A stretch of 33,413 bases of DNA from Clostridia bacterium (GTDB taxonomy: Bacteria; Bacillota; Clostridia; Christensenellales; Borkfalkiaceae), in assembly GCA_017453045.1 (NCBI GenBank), contig JAFTKX010000055.1, positions 1 to 33,413 of the forward strand. Direction: 5' to 3'. Positions within the stretch are counted from its first letter, which is position 1. Every line of letters begins with the position of its first letter. Position numbers and translations under genes: made by a program. Below are positions 15,672-24,293 of the stretch, one piece after another. Under the pieces are notes generated by a model. That model had not been told where the DNA came from and ran no database searches. It worked only from the letters and a program-made list of their open reading frames with translations.

Positions 15672-16802
15672 ATGAAGATATGCGTTACATCCGCTTCGGG
15701 CGTTGAAGCGGTTACAAAACGGGAAATATACAAATTGCTCGGCGTAGACGCCCCCGCTTTAAACGGCAGGCTTTGTTTTGAAGGGGGTTGGGAGGAAATT
15801 GCAAAGTGCAATATCTATCTTCGCACGGCGAATAGAGTAGGCGTTATCCTCGGCGAATTTAGAGCCGAAACTTTCGACGAACTTTTCGACGGTTTAAAAG
15901 AAATAGCGTTTGAAGATTTTATTTCAAAAGACGGTAAAATAATCGTTACGGCAAAAAACGTTTTAAGCAAAATTTTCGCAACGAGCGCAACGCAGTCTAT
16001 TTCCAAAAAGGCGATATGTCAAAGGCTGTTTGAAAAATATAAGATAACGACGCTCCCCGAAAGTGGCGAAAGGTACAAGGTTGAAGTCGCAATTTTAAAA
16101 GACCACGTTACCGTAACTCTCGACACGTCGGGCGAAGGACTGCACAGAAGGGGTTATCGCGGTCTCGTTGGCGAAGCGCCTTTGAAAGAAACTCTCGCTT
16201 CGGCGATAATTCAACTTTCAGTTTGGAATCCGTCCCGTCCGCTTGCCGACGTTTTTTGCGGTAGCGGAACTATACCTATCGAAGCCGCGCTTATCGCTTT
16301 AAATATAGCGAGCGGAAAAAATAGAACGTTTGATTTCGTCAGTTGGAAAGTCTTTGATAAAACCGTTTACGAAAGAATAAAACAAGAGGCTATAGACGGC
16401 GAAAATTTAGACAAAGAAATTAGAATAAGTGGTTTTGATATAGACGAAAGTCAGTTAAAACTTGCCCGTAGGCACGCGAGGGAAGCGGGCGTTGAAAAAT
16501 ATATACATTTTCAAAGGGCGGATATGCGAGATTTTTCTTCGAGGTTTTCGCACGGCGTAATAATAAGCAATCCACCGTACGGCGAGAGATTGTCCGATAG
16601 GCGAGAAATAGAAGTTCTTTATCGCGATTACGGCAAAACCGTCAGGTCTTTAAATAATTGGTGCGCGTACACGCTTACGAGCGTAACAGATTTTGAAAGG
16701 CTGTTTGGCAAGAAAGCCGATAAAAAGAGAAAACTTTATAACGGCAAGTTAGAGTGTAACCTTTTCGCGCATTTGGCAGAACCGCCTAAAAAGACGAAGT
16801 AA
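15672..16802 (+). CDS. rlmL: THUMP-domain class I RNA methyltransferase (RlmL/YpsC-like)
   Basis: This SAM-dependent enzyme probably methylates an exocyclic guanine in 23S rRNA. The N-terminal THUMP-type RNA-binding region spans about residues 1-160. The methyltransferase domain has motif I DVFCGSGTIPIEAA around residue 194 and the N-amino-methylating NPPYGERLS near 300. The 376-residue form corresponds to Gram-positive YpsC and lacks the C-terminal RlmK half of the E. coli enzyme. A GAAAGGAATT ribosome site follows a small hairpin (CGCTAA/TTAGCG, 15645-15659), which could affect translation. The exact target base is not known from sequence. Confidence 0.88.
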   Translation: MKICVTSASGVEAVTKREIYKLLGVDAPALNGRLCFEGGWEEIAKCNIYLRTANRVGVILGEFRAETFDELFDGLKEIAFEDFISKDGKIIVTAKNVLSKIFATSATQSISKKAICQRLFEKYKITTLPESGERYKVEVAILKDHVTVTLDTSGEGLHRRGYRGLVGEAPLKETLASAIIQLSVWNPSRPLADVFCGSGTIPIEAALIALNIASGKNRTFDFVSWKVFDKTVYERIKQEAIDGENLDKEIRISGFDIDESQLKLARRHAREAGVEKYIHFQRADMRDFSSRFSHGVIISNPPYGERLSDRREIEVLYRDYGKTVRSLNNWCAYTLTSVTDFERLFGKKADKKRKLYNGKLECNLFAHLAEPPKKTK

Positions 16803-16869
16803 ATAAAAAGAATAACCAAAAAAACGAGTAAAATAATAAAAATTTTTTCATTTTACCCCGTTAAAACGC

Positions 16870-16898
16870 TTGCATAAAGAATTTTGATGTGGTAAAAT
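16870..16898 (+). promoter_or_regulatory. rplS promoter
   Basis: TTGCAT (16870-16875), a 17-bp spacer and an extended -10 TGgTAAAAT (hexamer 16893-16898) form a good sigma-A promoter. Start of transcription is expected near 16905, giving a leader of about 64 nt. A long A/T-only hairpin (GTAAAAT/ATTTTAC, 16828-16856) lies upstream. Confidence 0.75.
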
Positions 16899-16904
16899 AG
16901 TTCA

Positions 16905-16968
16905 AGACTTCGGACGGTCCTCTGGCAAAATTGCGCATGAACGTTTCGGATAATAGGAGGTATAAGTC
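16905..16968 (+). promoter_or_regulatory. Possible ribosomal protein L19 leader RNA
   Basis: The rplS leader can fold with an outer stem CGGACG (16911-16916) / CGTTTCG (16942-16948, one bulged T), enclosing a small inner hairpin around GGC-AAAATT-GC. CCTC (16919-16922) is complementary to the GAGG of the ribosome site AGGAGG (16955-16960), allowing an off state. A known L19 leader family occurs upstream of rplS in low-GC Gram-positives; this position and size fit, but I cannot check the covariance model. Confidence 0.45.
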
Positions 16969-17310
16969 ATGAATATTATCGAACAGATTGAAAAAGAGAA
17001 CTTAAAAAGCGAAGTTCCCGTGTTTTCAGTAGGTGATACCGTTAAGGTATCGGTTAAGGTTATTGAAGGCGCGAAGGAAAGAATTCAAGCTTTCGAAGGT
17101 ATCGTTATCGCTAAGAGAAACGGCGGTATTAGAGAAACTTTCACCGTTAGAAGAATTTCTTACGGTATCGGCGTTGAAAGAACTTTCCCAGTTCACTCTC
17201 CAAAGGTAGCGAAAATCGACGTTATCAAGAGAGGTAAAGTTAGGAGAGCAAAACTCTACTATCTTAGAAATCTTACCGGTAAAGCGGCTAAGGTTGAAGA
17301 AATCCTTTAA
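16969..17310 (+). CDS. rplS: 50S ribosomal protein L19
   Basis: L19 sits at the 30S-50S interface. The 113-residue protein contains [16 protein letters not shown] and the conserved [18 protein letters not shown]-type core, ending in [21 protein letters not shown] lies eight bases before the ATG. It is monocistronic here, with its own promoter, possible leader and terminator, rather than following trmD. Confidence 0.97.
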   Translation: MNIIEQIEKENLKSEVPVFSVGDTVKVSVKVIEGAKERIQAFEGIVIAKRNGGIRETFTVRRISYGIGVERTFPVHSPKVAKIDVIKRGKVRRAKLYYLRNLTGKAAKVEEIL

Positions 17311-17325
17311 TCAGCAAAACAAATT

Positions 17326-17357
17326 AAGACCGACGAGTTGTTCGTCGGTCTTTTTTT
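17326..17357 (+). terminator. Intrinsic terminator after rplS
   Basis: AAGACCGACGA (17326-17336) pairs perfectly with TCGTCGGTCTT (17342-17352) around a 5-nt loop and runs into seven T. It is the strongest kind of terminator. Confidence 0.95.
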
Positions 17358-17420
17358 GCGTTTTTTGTCTTTTCATAATATATATATAATGAAAAGTGTG
17401 TTAAAATTTATAAAAAACGT

Positions 17421-17449
17421 TTTACAAATCAAAAATTATGGTGTATAGT
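17421..17449 (+). promoter_or_regulatory. Promoter of the GT-C-like gene and comM-hisS run
   Basis: TTTACA (17421-17426), a 17-bp spacer and TATAGT (17444-17449), each 5 of 6 to consensus. The leader to the ATG is about 60 nt and may form a weak GGGCG/CGTCC hairpin. Confidence 0.65.
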
Positions 17450-17517
17450 ATTTAAGTATATAGCATAGTCGGGGCGAATTTCGTCCTTTTCGGTAAAAAT
17501 CTCTTTAGGGAGGAGTT

Positions 17518-19359
17518 ATGGGTAAGAACAACAAGACATTTTTGATAAGCGCGATAATTTTGGTAGTCTTTTACGCTTTATCGGCTATCTTTACGCTCGG
17601 CACGGTGTTTATGCCGTCTACTGCGTGGCAAATAAAATCTCAAAACGCGGATAGGGAAAACACTTATAGTAACGCTTTCGTAAACGTTGACGTAACTACT
17701 TCTAAACCTAATCCTGAAAAAGACGGGGAAACGGTTACGGCTAATATTTCAAAAATTTACGTTTTCGTGGGTAACGTCTATTCGTTTGCAACGGATGAAA
17801 ATGGAAAAGAGTTCGTAGATATCGTCTTTCAGTTTAAGACTAAGAGCGACAATACTAACACTTCGTACTTAAAGAGTTTTACCTATTCAGTTCCCGTCGT
17901 CTACGGAACGGGCGGATATAAATGGATAAAGGTTTACGACAGCGCTGGAAACGGCGAGAGCGAAATTTCTTACAACCGCGTAAAGATAAGTTCTCCCGAT
18001 AAATTTGATTTCCACGAAGTCGTCTTTACCGATTCTACGGGATATATTTTAGACACTCAAATCAACGCGGGTACGGAGGACCAAAAGACTATGGCGAGAC
18101 TTTTGGTTGACGAGAGAGAATTTTTCACGAATTCTACTTCTAAAAAGTTCAACTTTACGGATAAAGAACTTGAAAATTTAGCGTCAGTCGAAGCCTTAAA
18201 AGGTGGAAAAGTAACCGTTTCCAAAGGTCCTTTTACAACCGTGTTAAATCTCGTTTCAGTTTCTATTTTCGGTAAAAACACCTTTGCAATGCGCTTATTT
18301 GATTGTTTAGCAGGGCTTGGGCTTTTGCTTATCGCTTTCATTTTCGTGAGTAAACTTTTCGACAGTCCAAGATATTCCGTTTTATCGCTCGTATTTTGTC
18401 TTGCAATGGGCGGAGCGTTTACTGCGTCGAACTTTGCGCACGGCGGATTAGGCGCGTTTTTCGCTACGTTAGCCCTTTATTTTGCAAGTAGATTTTTCGT
18501 TAAACATTATTATTTTGAAGAAGTTGACAGCGCCGTTATATGCCTTTTAACTTCTGGAATTTTCTTGGGGCTTGCAGTTTCTTGCAATATGGTTTATTCG
18601 CTCGTTTCTCTCGGCGTAGTCGCTATGCTTATAATGGCGTCGAGAAGGGGCTATAAAAAGTATAAAGAAGACGACAAAAAGGCTGTCGGTCTTGAAAAAG
18701 AAGAACTTTTCCTTGCTTATAGGAAAAAGAGAATTATTTTGTTCGTTACGGCACTAATTGCAGTAGTCGTTATACCTACCTTGCTTTTCACGTTATCTTT
18801 CTGGTCGTTGTCAAGCGTATACACGGCGTATTACGGAGTCGGCTTTATTCAAAGCGCGATAAAACTCCTTGCAGAAAGTTTCACGCCTAATTATCAATCT
18901 TTCCCACTTGCTTTATTAGTCGGTTTCGGCGGTGTAGCGGAAAGCGGATATTACAGTTTCTTAACTTATTTGCCGTGCGTTTTAGCCCTTTTGAGTTTTG
19001 CTTTCGTAACCGTAGCGCTTTGTTTAAGAAAGAGAGTTGAATTTTTTAAAGGCGTAGGCGTAATTTCAAATAAATACAAGATAATAACTACGGCGTTTTT
19101 AACGATGCTCCTTCCCGTACTTTTCGGTCTTACTTCAAGTCCGAGCGGTTTTGCGGGCGCGTCGGTATTTTATTGCGCGTATATCGTTTTTGCCGAAAGT
19201 ATTTTGGTTAAATGTATAAATTCCAAGAAAGTTAAACTCGTCGCAAATATTTTGGCAGGCGTATCTATGGTTATATTTGCAATGGCGTACGTTGGTTTCG
19301 TGGGAATTCAACTCCCTGAAATCGTAAGTAAAATTCTCTATCTTTGGCAGGTGATTTAA
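17518..19359 (+). CDS. Multi-pass membrane protein resembling GT-C (PMT-type) glycosyltransferases
   Basis: A 613-residue membrane protein with one N-terminal helix (about 8-32), a large outside region (about 33-255) and then roughly nine to eleven helices to the C-terminus. The layout matches protein O-mannosyltransferase-like GT-C enzymes. The first part of the outside region is beta-rich (IYVFVGNVYSF ... YKWIKVYDSAGN), suggesting an inserted discoidin-like fold. The PMT catalytic D-E motif appears as F-H-E-V-V-F (His166, Glu167) and the HPP loop as K236-G-P, before SIFGKNTFAMRL, which fits the family's FG..xFxxRL. Enzyme activity is therefore uncertain. A GGGAGGAG ribosome site precedes the ATG; comM starts 2 bp after its stop. 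It is not usually found at this place in Bacillota. Confidence 0.6.
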   Translation: MGKNNKTFLISAIILVVFYALSAIFTLGTVFMPSTAWQIKSQNADRENTYSNAFVNVDVTTSKPNPEKDGETVTANISKIYVFVGNVYSFATDENGKEFVDIVFQFKTKSDNTNTSYLKSFTYSVPVVYGTGGYKWIKVYDSAGNGESEISYNRVKISSPDKFDFHEVVFTDSTGYILDTQINAGTEDQKTMARLLVDEREFFTNSTSKKFNFTDKELENLASVEALKGGKVTVSKGPFTTVLNLVSVSIFGKNTFAMRLFDCLAGLGLLLIAFIFVSKLFDSPRYSVLSLVFCLAMGGAFTASNFAHGGLGAFFATLALYFASRFFVKHYYFEEVDSAVICLLTSGIFLGLAVSCNMVYSLVSLGVVAMLIMASRRGYKKYKEDDKKAVGLEKEELFLAYRKKRIILFVTALIAVVVIPTLLFTLSFWSLSSVYTAYYGVGFIQSAIKLLAESFTPNYQSFPLALLVGFGGVAESGYYSFLTYLPCVLALLSFAFVTVALCLRKRVEFFKGVGVISNKYKIITTAFLTMLLPVLFGLTSSPSGFAGASVFYCAYIVFAESILVKCINSKKVKLVANILAGVSMVIFAMAYVGFVGIQLPEIVSKILYLWQVI

Positions 19360-19360
19360 G

Positions 19361-20881
19361 ATGCTGGCAAAGTTTACGGGCTTTACGCTTATAGGTCTTG
19401 ACGGAGAAATCGTCGAAGTCGAAGTCGATACTAATAACGGGCTTCCGTCGTTTGATATCGTAGGGCTTCCCGACGCGTCGGTTAAAGAATCTAAAGAAAG
19501 AGTAAGGTCGGCTATAAAAAATAGCGGAAAGAGATTTCCAAATCATAAAATTACCGTCAATCTCGCCCCTGCGGATTTAAAAAAAGAAGGCGCGGGGTTA
19601 GACCTACCGATTGCGCTTGGTATCGTTAAAGCGTCGTCGCAAATGGGGGATAAAGATTTATCCGACACCGTTTTTATCGGCGAACTTTCTTTAGACGGGG
19701 CGTTAAGGGGAGTAACGGGTATTTTGCCTATGCTTATCTCGGCGAGAGAAAAAGGCTATAAAAAGGCGATTATTCCCTCTTTAAACGCAAAAGAAGGGGA
19801 ATATATCGACGGTTTAGAAATTAAGATTGCGGACAGTTTAAAACAAATACTCGATTATATCGAAGGTAGTTTTGAACTTAAAACTGTTGAAAAATTAAGT
19901 TATAACCTTGTATCCGAAAACGTAAAGTATACCGACGATATAAAGTTCGTCAAAGGGCAGTACGTTGCAAAAAGAGCAATGGAAGTTGCCGTCAGCGGTA
20001 ATCACAATATAATTTTGGTAGGTCCGCCGGGGGCTGGAAAGACTATGCTTGCAAAATGCGTTCCGTCGGTTATGCCCGATATGTCTTTTGAAGAAGCGCT
20101 TGAAACGACAAAAATTCACAGCGCGGCGGGTAAACTTTCGAGCGAAGAAGGCATAGTTTATCGCCGTCCGTACGTTACTCCGCACCACACGGCGTCGAGA
20201 GTTGCTATAATCGGCGGTGGTATTTCGTCAAAACCGGGCATAATAAGCCTTGCCCACAACGGCGTTTTATATTTAGACGAAATGGCGGAATATCCCCGTT
20301 CGGTACTTGAAAGTTTACGCCAACCGCTCGAAGATAGGGTTATTACCGTGTCGAGAGTAAAGGCGAGCGTTGAATATCCGGCAAGTTTTATGCTCGTAGG
20401 GAGTATGAACCCTTGTCCGTGCGGTTTTTATGGTACTAAACAGGGCGAGTGTAAATGTACATCTTCGCAAATAGTGAAGTATAAATCTAAAGTTTCAGGT
20501 CCGCTTATGGACAGAATGGATATTCGCATAAACGTAGAGAGCGTAAAGTATGAAGATCTCACCGACAAAACTCACGGCGAAAGTAGTGAAGAAGTCAGAA
20601 AGAGAGTAAATAGAACCCGTCTTATCCAAAGAGAAAGGTTTATGGGCGAAGATATAAATAGCAACGCTGAGATGGGCGAAAGACACTTAAGCCTTTACTG
20701 TAAACTCTCTAAAGAGTGCGAAGAAATTATGAAAAAAGCCTTTGAAAGTTTAAAACTTTCGGCAAGGGCGAGAAGTAGAATATTAAAAGTTGCGAGAACG
20801 ATTGCGGATATGGAACTTTGCCAAGATATCGAGCCAAAGCATCTTTTAGAAGCAATAGGGTATAGAAGCGAGGAATTATGA
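19361..20881 (+). CDS. comM: ComM/YifB family AAA+ ATPase (Mg-chelatase-like)
   Basis: ComM is a hexameric helicase that in transformable bacteria promotes branch migration during integration of taken-up DNA. The 506-residue protein has an N-terminal Lon-protease-like/ChlI domain (starts MLAKFTGFTLIGLDGEIVEV). The AAA+ core carries Walker A GPPGAGKT near residue 221 and Walker B YLDEMAEY near 304, and a Cys-rich NPCPCGFYG loop and C-terminal lid follow. AGGTGA lies upstream inside the gap region; the stop overlaps dprA (ATGA). The comM-dprA-topA order is frequent in Bacillota and links it to DNA uptake. Confidence 0.93.
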   Translation: MLAKFTGFTLIGLDGEIVEVEVDTNNGLPSFDIVGLPDASVKESKERVRSAIKNSGKRFPNHKITVNLAPADLKKEGAGLDLPIALGIVKASSQMGDKDLSDTVFIGELSLDGALRGVTGILPMLISAREKGYKKAIIPSLNAKEGEYIDGLEIKIADSLKQILDYIEGSFELKTVEKLSYNLVSENVKYTDDIKFVKGQYVAKRAMEVAVSGNHNIILVGPPGAGKTMLAKCVPSVMPDMSFEEALETTKIHSAAGKLSSEEGIVYRRPYVTPHHTASRVAIIGGGISSKPGIISLAHNGVLYLDEMAEYPRSVLESLRQPLEDRVITVSRVKASVEYPASFMLVGSMNPCPCGFYGTKQGECKCTSSQIVKYKSKVSGPLMDRMDIRINVESVKYEDLTDKTHGESSEEVRKRVNRTRLIQRERFMGEDINSNAEMGERHLSLYCKLSKECEEIMKKAFESLKLSARARSRILKVARTIADMELCQDIEPKHLLEAIGYRSEEL

Positions 20882-21969
20882 GAATTTTAAACGAAGACGA
20901 AAGGGCGATAATTTTTCTCGATTCGTTTGAAAATATCGAATACAAGCACAAAAAGGCGATAATCGACCTATATAAAAAGCCGTCTTTAATTAGAAAAGAC
21001 GCTTCGCTTTTAAGCAAATATTTAAAAAGGGTTTCAAAACCGCAAATAGAAAAACAACTTTTACTTGCGCTTTTTCAAGACGGTTATTTTGACGCCGCCG
21101 TCGAAACGGCGATAAAAGGCGCGGACGACGTTCTCACCCTTTTAAGCGACGGCTACGCGGAAGAACTTAAAAATATTCCCACGCCACCGCTCGTTTTATA
21201 CGCAAGGGGAAACTTGTCCCTACTAAAAAAGGATAAAGTGGCGATAGTCGGTTCAAGAAAAACTATGCCCCTTTATCTCAAAAAGACTGAAGAAATTTCG
21301 GCAATGCTTACTAAAAGCGGAGTTGTCGTCGTTACGGGAATTGCGCTCGGCGCGGATACCTCGGCAATAAAGGGCGGACTCGATTCGGGAAATATTATAT
21401 CGGTGTTTGCAGGCGAAGTCGTAAAGGTGTATCCTGCAAGCGCAAACGATTTGGCAAACAAGATAATCGCTTCAGGCGGACTTATTTTGTCCGAATATCC
21501 ATACGGCAGAACGCCGAGAGTTTATTCTTATCCCGTAAGGAATAGAATTATAGCAGGGCTTTCAAGGGGCGCGCTTATAGTCAGCGGAGAAGAATCAAGC
21601 GGAGCGAGATACACGGCGAATTACTCGTTAGATTTTGGACGGGAAGTATTTTGCTTGCCGTACGGACTTGGGCAAGGCGGAGAACTTTGCAAAAGTTTGG
21701 TAAAAAACGGAGCGACGATGGTAGAGAGCGCAAGCGAAATTGCCGACTGTTTAAACTTAACACTAAAAGAAGAAAACCTAACCGATTTAGGTTTAGACGA
21801 AAAACAAGAAATTCTTTATTCCTTGATTAAGCAAGGAGTGGGGAATACCGACGATTTGGCTGAAAAGTCCAAACTCGCAATTTACGAAATAATATCCGCG
21901 CTGGGAATGTTAGAGTTGAAAGGTCTTATAGTTAAAGATTTCAGCGGTAACTACGGCGCGCTCAAATAA
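20878..21969 (+). CDS. dprA: DNA-processing protein DprA
   Basis: DprA loads RecA on incoming single-stranded DNA during natural transformation. The Rossmann-like core is clear: VAIVGSRKTMPLY (about 121-133), GIALGADTSAIKGGLDSG, LSEYPYG and IVSGEESSGARYTANYSLDFGREVFCLPYG. An N-terminal helical region (1-110) and a C-terminal winged-helix-like part complete the 363 residues. Translation is coupled to comM. Full competence cannot be inferred because uptake genes are not in the window. Confidence 0.95.
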   Translation: MRILNEDERAIIFLDSFENIEYKHKKAIIDLYKKPSLIRKDASLLSKYLKRVSKPQIEKQLLLALFQDGYFDAAVETAIKGADDVLTLLSDGYAEELKNIPTPPLVLYARGNLSLLKKDKVAIVGSRKTMPLYLKKTEEISAMLTKSGVVVVTGIALGADTSAIKGGLDSGNIISVFAGEVVKVYPASANDLANKIIASGGLILSEYPYGRTPRVYSYPVRNRIIAGLSRGALIVSGEESSGARYTANYSLDFGREVFCLPYGLGQGGELCKSLVKNGATMVESASEIADCLNLTLKEENLTDLGLDEKQEILYSLIKQGVGNTDDLAEKSKLAIYEIISALGMLELKGLIVKDFSGNYGALK

Positions 21970-21980
21970 ACGGAGGGTAT

Positions 21981-24293
21981 ATGCAACTTATAATAGTGGA
22001 ATCGCCGTCAAAGGCAAAGACAATCGAAAAATACCTTGGCGGTAAGTATAAAGTAGACGCAAGCGGTGGACACGTTAGAGATCTTCCCGAAAAAAGACTC
22101 GGCGTAAACGTGCAGGATAATTACACGCCTAACTACGTTATTACCGCCGACAAAAAAGCAGTTATAAAAAGGCTTAAAGAAAAGACTGATAAAGCCGATA
22201 AAATTTATCTCGCAACCGACCCTGATAGAGAAGGCGAAGCGATAAGTTGGCATTTAAAAGAAGTTCTCGGTTTAGAAGGCAAAAAGGCGCAGAGAATAGT
22301 TTTTAACGAAATAAGCGAAACTGCGGTAAAAGAAGCAATCAAAAACCCGAGAGATATAAACTATAACTTGGTTGATTCTCAACAGGCGAGAAGGGTTATG
22401 GATAGGCTCGTAGGCTATAAAATAAGTCCGTTTTTGTGCAAGCGTATTCAAACGGGATTGTCGGGCGGTAGAGTTCAGTCGGTCGCCCTTAGAATAGTCG
22501 TTGATAAAGAAAGAGAAATAAGAGCGTTCGTACCGAGCGAATACTGGAATTTAACTGCCGAAATAAAGGGGCAAAATTCAGTTGAATTTACCGCTATTTT
22601 AGAAGAAAAAAACGGCAAAAAGTATAAACCTAAGAACGAAGCGGACGCAAGCGTTGCCGAGCAGGTTATTAAAAACGGAAAAATTGTCGTTAAAGACGTG
22701 AAAAAGAGCGTAACAAAAAGCCACGCGCTTCCGCCGTTTACGACGTCCACTATGCAACAGGACGCGTCGGCGAAACTCAATATGTCGTCGCCAACTTGTA
22801 TGCAAGTTGCTCAACATCTTTACGAAGGTATCGAAACTGCCGACGGTCATCTTGCTCTCATAACCTATATAAGAACGGACTCCGTAAGGGTATCTCAAAC
22901 CGCGTTAAATTCGGTTAGGGGATATATCGAAGAAAGGTACGGCAAGGAATATTTGCCCTCGAAACCAAACTTTTACAAGTCTAAAAAGAACGCGCAAGAC
23001 GCTCACGAAGCAATCCGTCCTATCGACCTTTCTTTAACGCCCGAAAAGGCTAAAAAACTTTTAGATAGAAACCACTATAATTTATATAAACTAATTTACG
23101 AAAGGTTCGTCGCTTCGCAAATGAAAGACGTTGAATACGATTCCGTTCAAATAACTTCAAAGGTTGACGAATACGTTTTAAAAACTTTCGGTAGAACGGT
23201 TAAGTTTAAAGGATATACCGCCGTATATGACGATTATCGCGCTATCGAAGAAGACGAAACTGAAAAAATTAAGGTTATTCCCGAAGTAAAAACGGGCGAA
23301 GAATTGACCTTGCTAAACCTTAAAAAAGAACAAAAATTCACCAAACCGCCCGTTAGGTATACAGACGCAAGTTTGATAAGGGTAATGGAAGAAAAAGGTA
23401 TCGGTAGACCGTCGACTTACGCGACGATAATTTCCGTCCTTTCAAAGCGTAAATACACAACTAAAGAAGGCAAGAACATAGTTCCTACCGACGTCGCTTT
23501 CCAAATAACCGATATGCTCGTCAAGTATTTCCCCGACGTTATGGACGTTTCGTTTACGGCTAATATGGAAGACAGGCTCGACGATATTGAAAACGGCGGT
23601 CAGGACTGGAGAGATATAGTTAGAGAGTTTTATCCGTCCTTTGCCGAAAGGCTTGCAAAGGCGACTACCGACGGCGACGAAGTTACGGATATTTTATGTG
23701 AAAAATGCGGAGCGCCGATGATAAGAAAGAACGGGCGTTACGGCAAGTTCTTGGCTTGTTCAAAGTACCCCGAATGCGCAAATATTAGGTCTGAAAAAGA
23801 AGAAGTTTCAGAAGTAAAATGCGATAAGTGCGGTTCGCTTATGGTATATAAAACGGGTAAATTCGGAAAATTCCTTGCTTGTCCAAACTATCCCGAGTGT
23901 TCGTTCGTTAAACCTATCGACGAAAAAATCGCCGAGCAAAAGTGCGAAAAGTGCGGTGGCGTAATGGTCGTTAAAAAGGGTAGATTCGGCAACTATATGC
24001 AATGCGTAGACTGTAAAGAAACGGTAAGTCTTACCGAAAAGGCGGGCGTTTGTCCGCAATGCGGAAAGCCCACCCAAAAGATGACTTCAAGGAGTGGTAA
24101 AACTTTCTACGGTTGTTCGGGTTATCCCACTTGTAACTTTATGAGTTGGGATATGCCAAACGGCGAATATTGTCCAAAGTGTAACAGTTATATAGTTTTG
24201 GCAAAAGACGGCAAGACCAAAAAGTGTTCTAACAAAGAATGCGACTATATCGACAAACCTACTAAAAAGAAAAAAGATGGAAAAAATAGTTAA
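21981..24293 (+). CDS. topA: DNA topoisomerase I with five zinc ribbons
   Basis: This type IA topoisomerase relaxes negative supercoils. The Toprim domain has Glu in LIIVESPSKAK (3-13) and the TDPDRE acidic triad at 79-84. The active-site Tyr is Tyr296 in TYIRTDS. From about residue 570 five zinc ribbons follow: four CxxC...C(x4-5)C-type pairs beginning at LCEKCG, KCDKCG, KCEKCG and VCPQCG, and a last YCPKC/CSNKEC; the third ends CVDC. Total length is 770. An CGGAGG site precedes the ATG. The last 17 nt overlap trmFO. Confidence 0.97.
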   Translation: MQLIIVESPSKAKTIEKYLGGKYKVDASGGHVRDLPEKRLGVNVQDNYTPNYVITADKKAVIKRLKEKTDKADKIYLATDPDREGEAISWHLKEVLGLEGKKAQRIVFNEISETAVKEAIKNPRDINYNLVDSQQARRVMDRLVGYKISPFLCKRIQTGLSGGRVQSVALRIVVDKEREIRAFVPSEYWNLTAEIKGQNSVEFTAILEEKNGKKYKPKNEADASVAEQVIKNGKIVVKDVKKSVTKSHALPPFTTSTMQQDASAKLNMSSPTCMQVAQHLYEGIETADGHLALITYIRTDSVRVSQTALNSVRGYIEERYGKEYLPSKPNFYKSKKNAQDAHEAIRPIDLSLTPEKAKKLLDRNHYNLYKLIYERFVASQMKDVEYDSVQITSKVDEYVLKTFGRTVKFKGYTAVYDDYRAIEEDETEKIKVIPEVKTGEELTLLNLKKEQKFTKPPVRYTDASLIRVMEEKGIGRPSTYATIISVLSKRKYTTKEGKNIVPTDVAFQITDMLVKYFPDVMDVSFTANMEDRLDDIENGGQDWRDIVREFYPSFAERLAKATTDGDEVTDILCEKCGAPMIRKNGRYGKFLACSKYPECANIRSEKEEVSEVKCDKCGSLMVYKTGKFGKFLACPNYPECSFVKPIDEKIAEQKCEKCGGVMVVKKGRFGNYMQCVDCKETVSLTEKAGVCPQCGKPTQKMTSRSGKTFYGCSGYPTCNFMSWDMPNGEYCPKCNSYIVLAKDGKTKKCSNKECDYIDKPTKKKKDGKNS

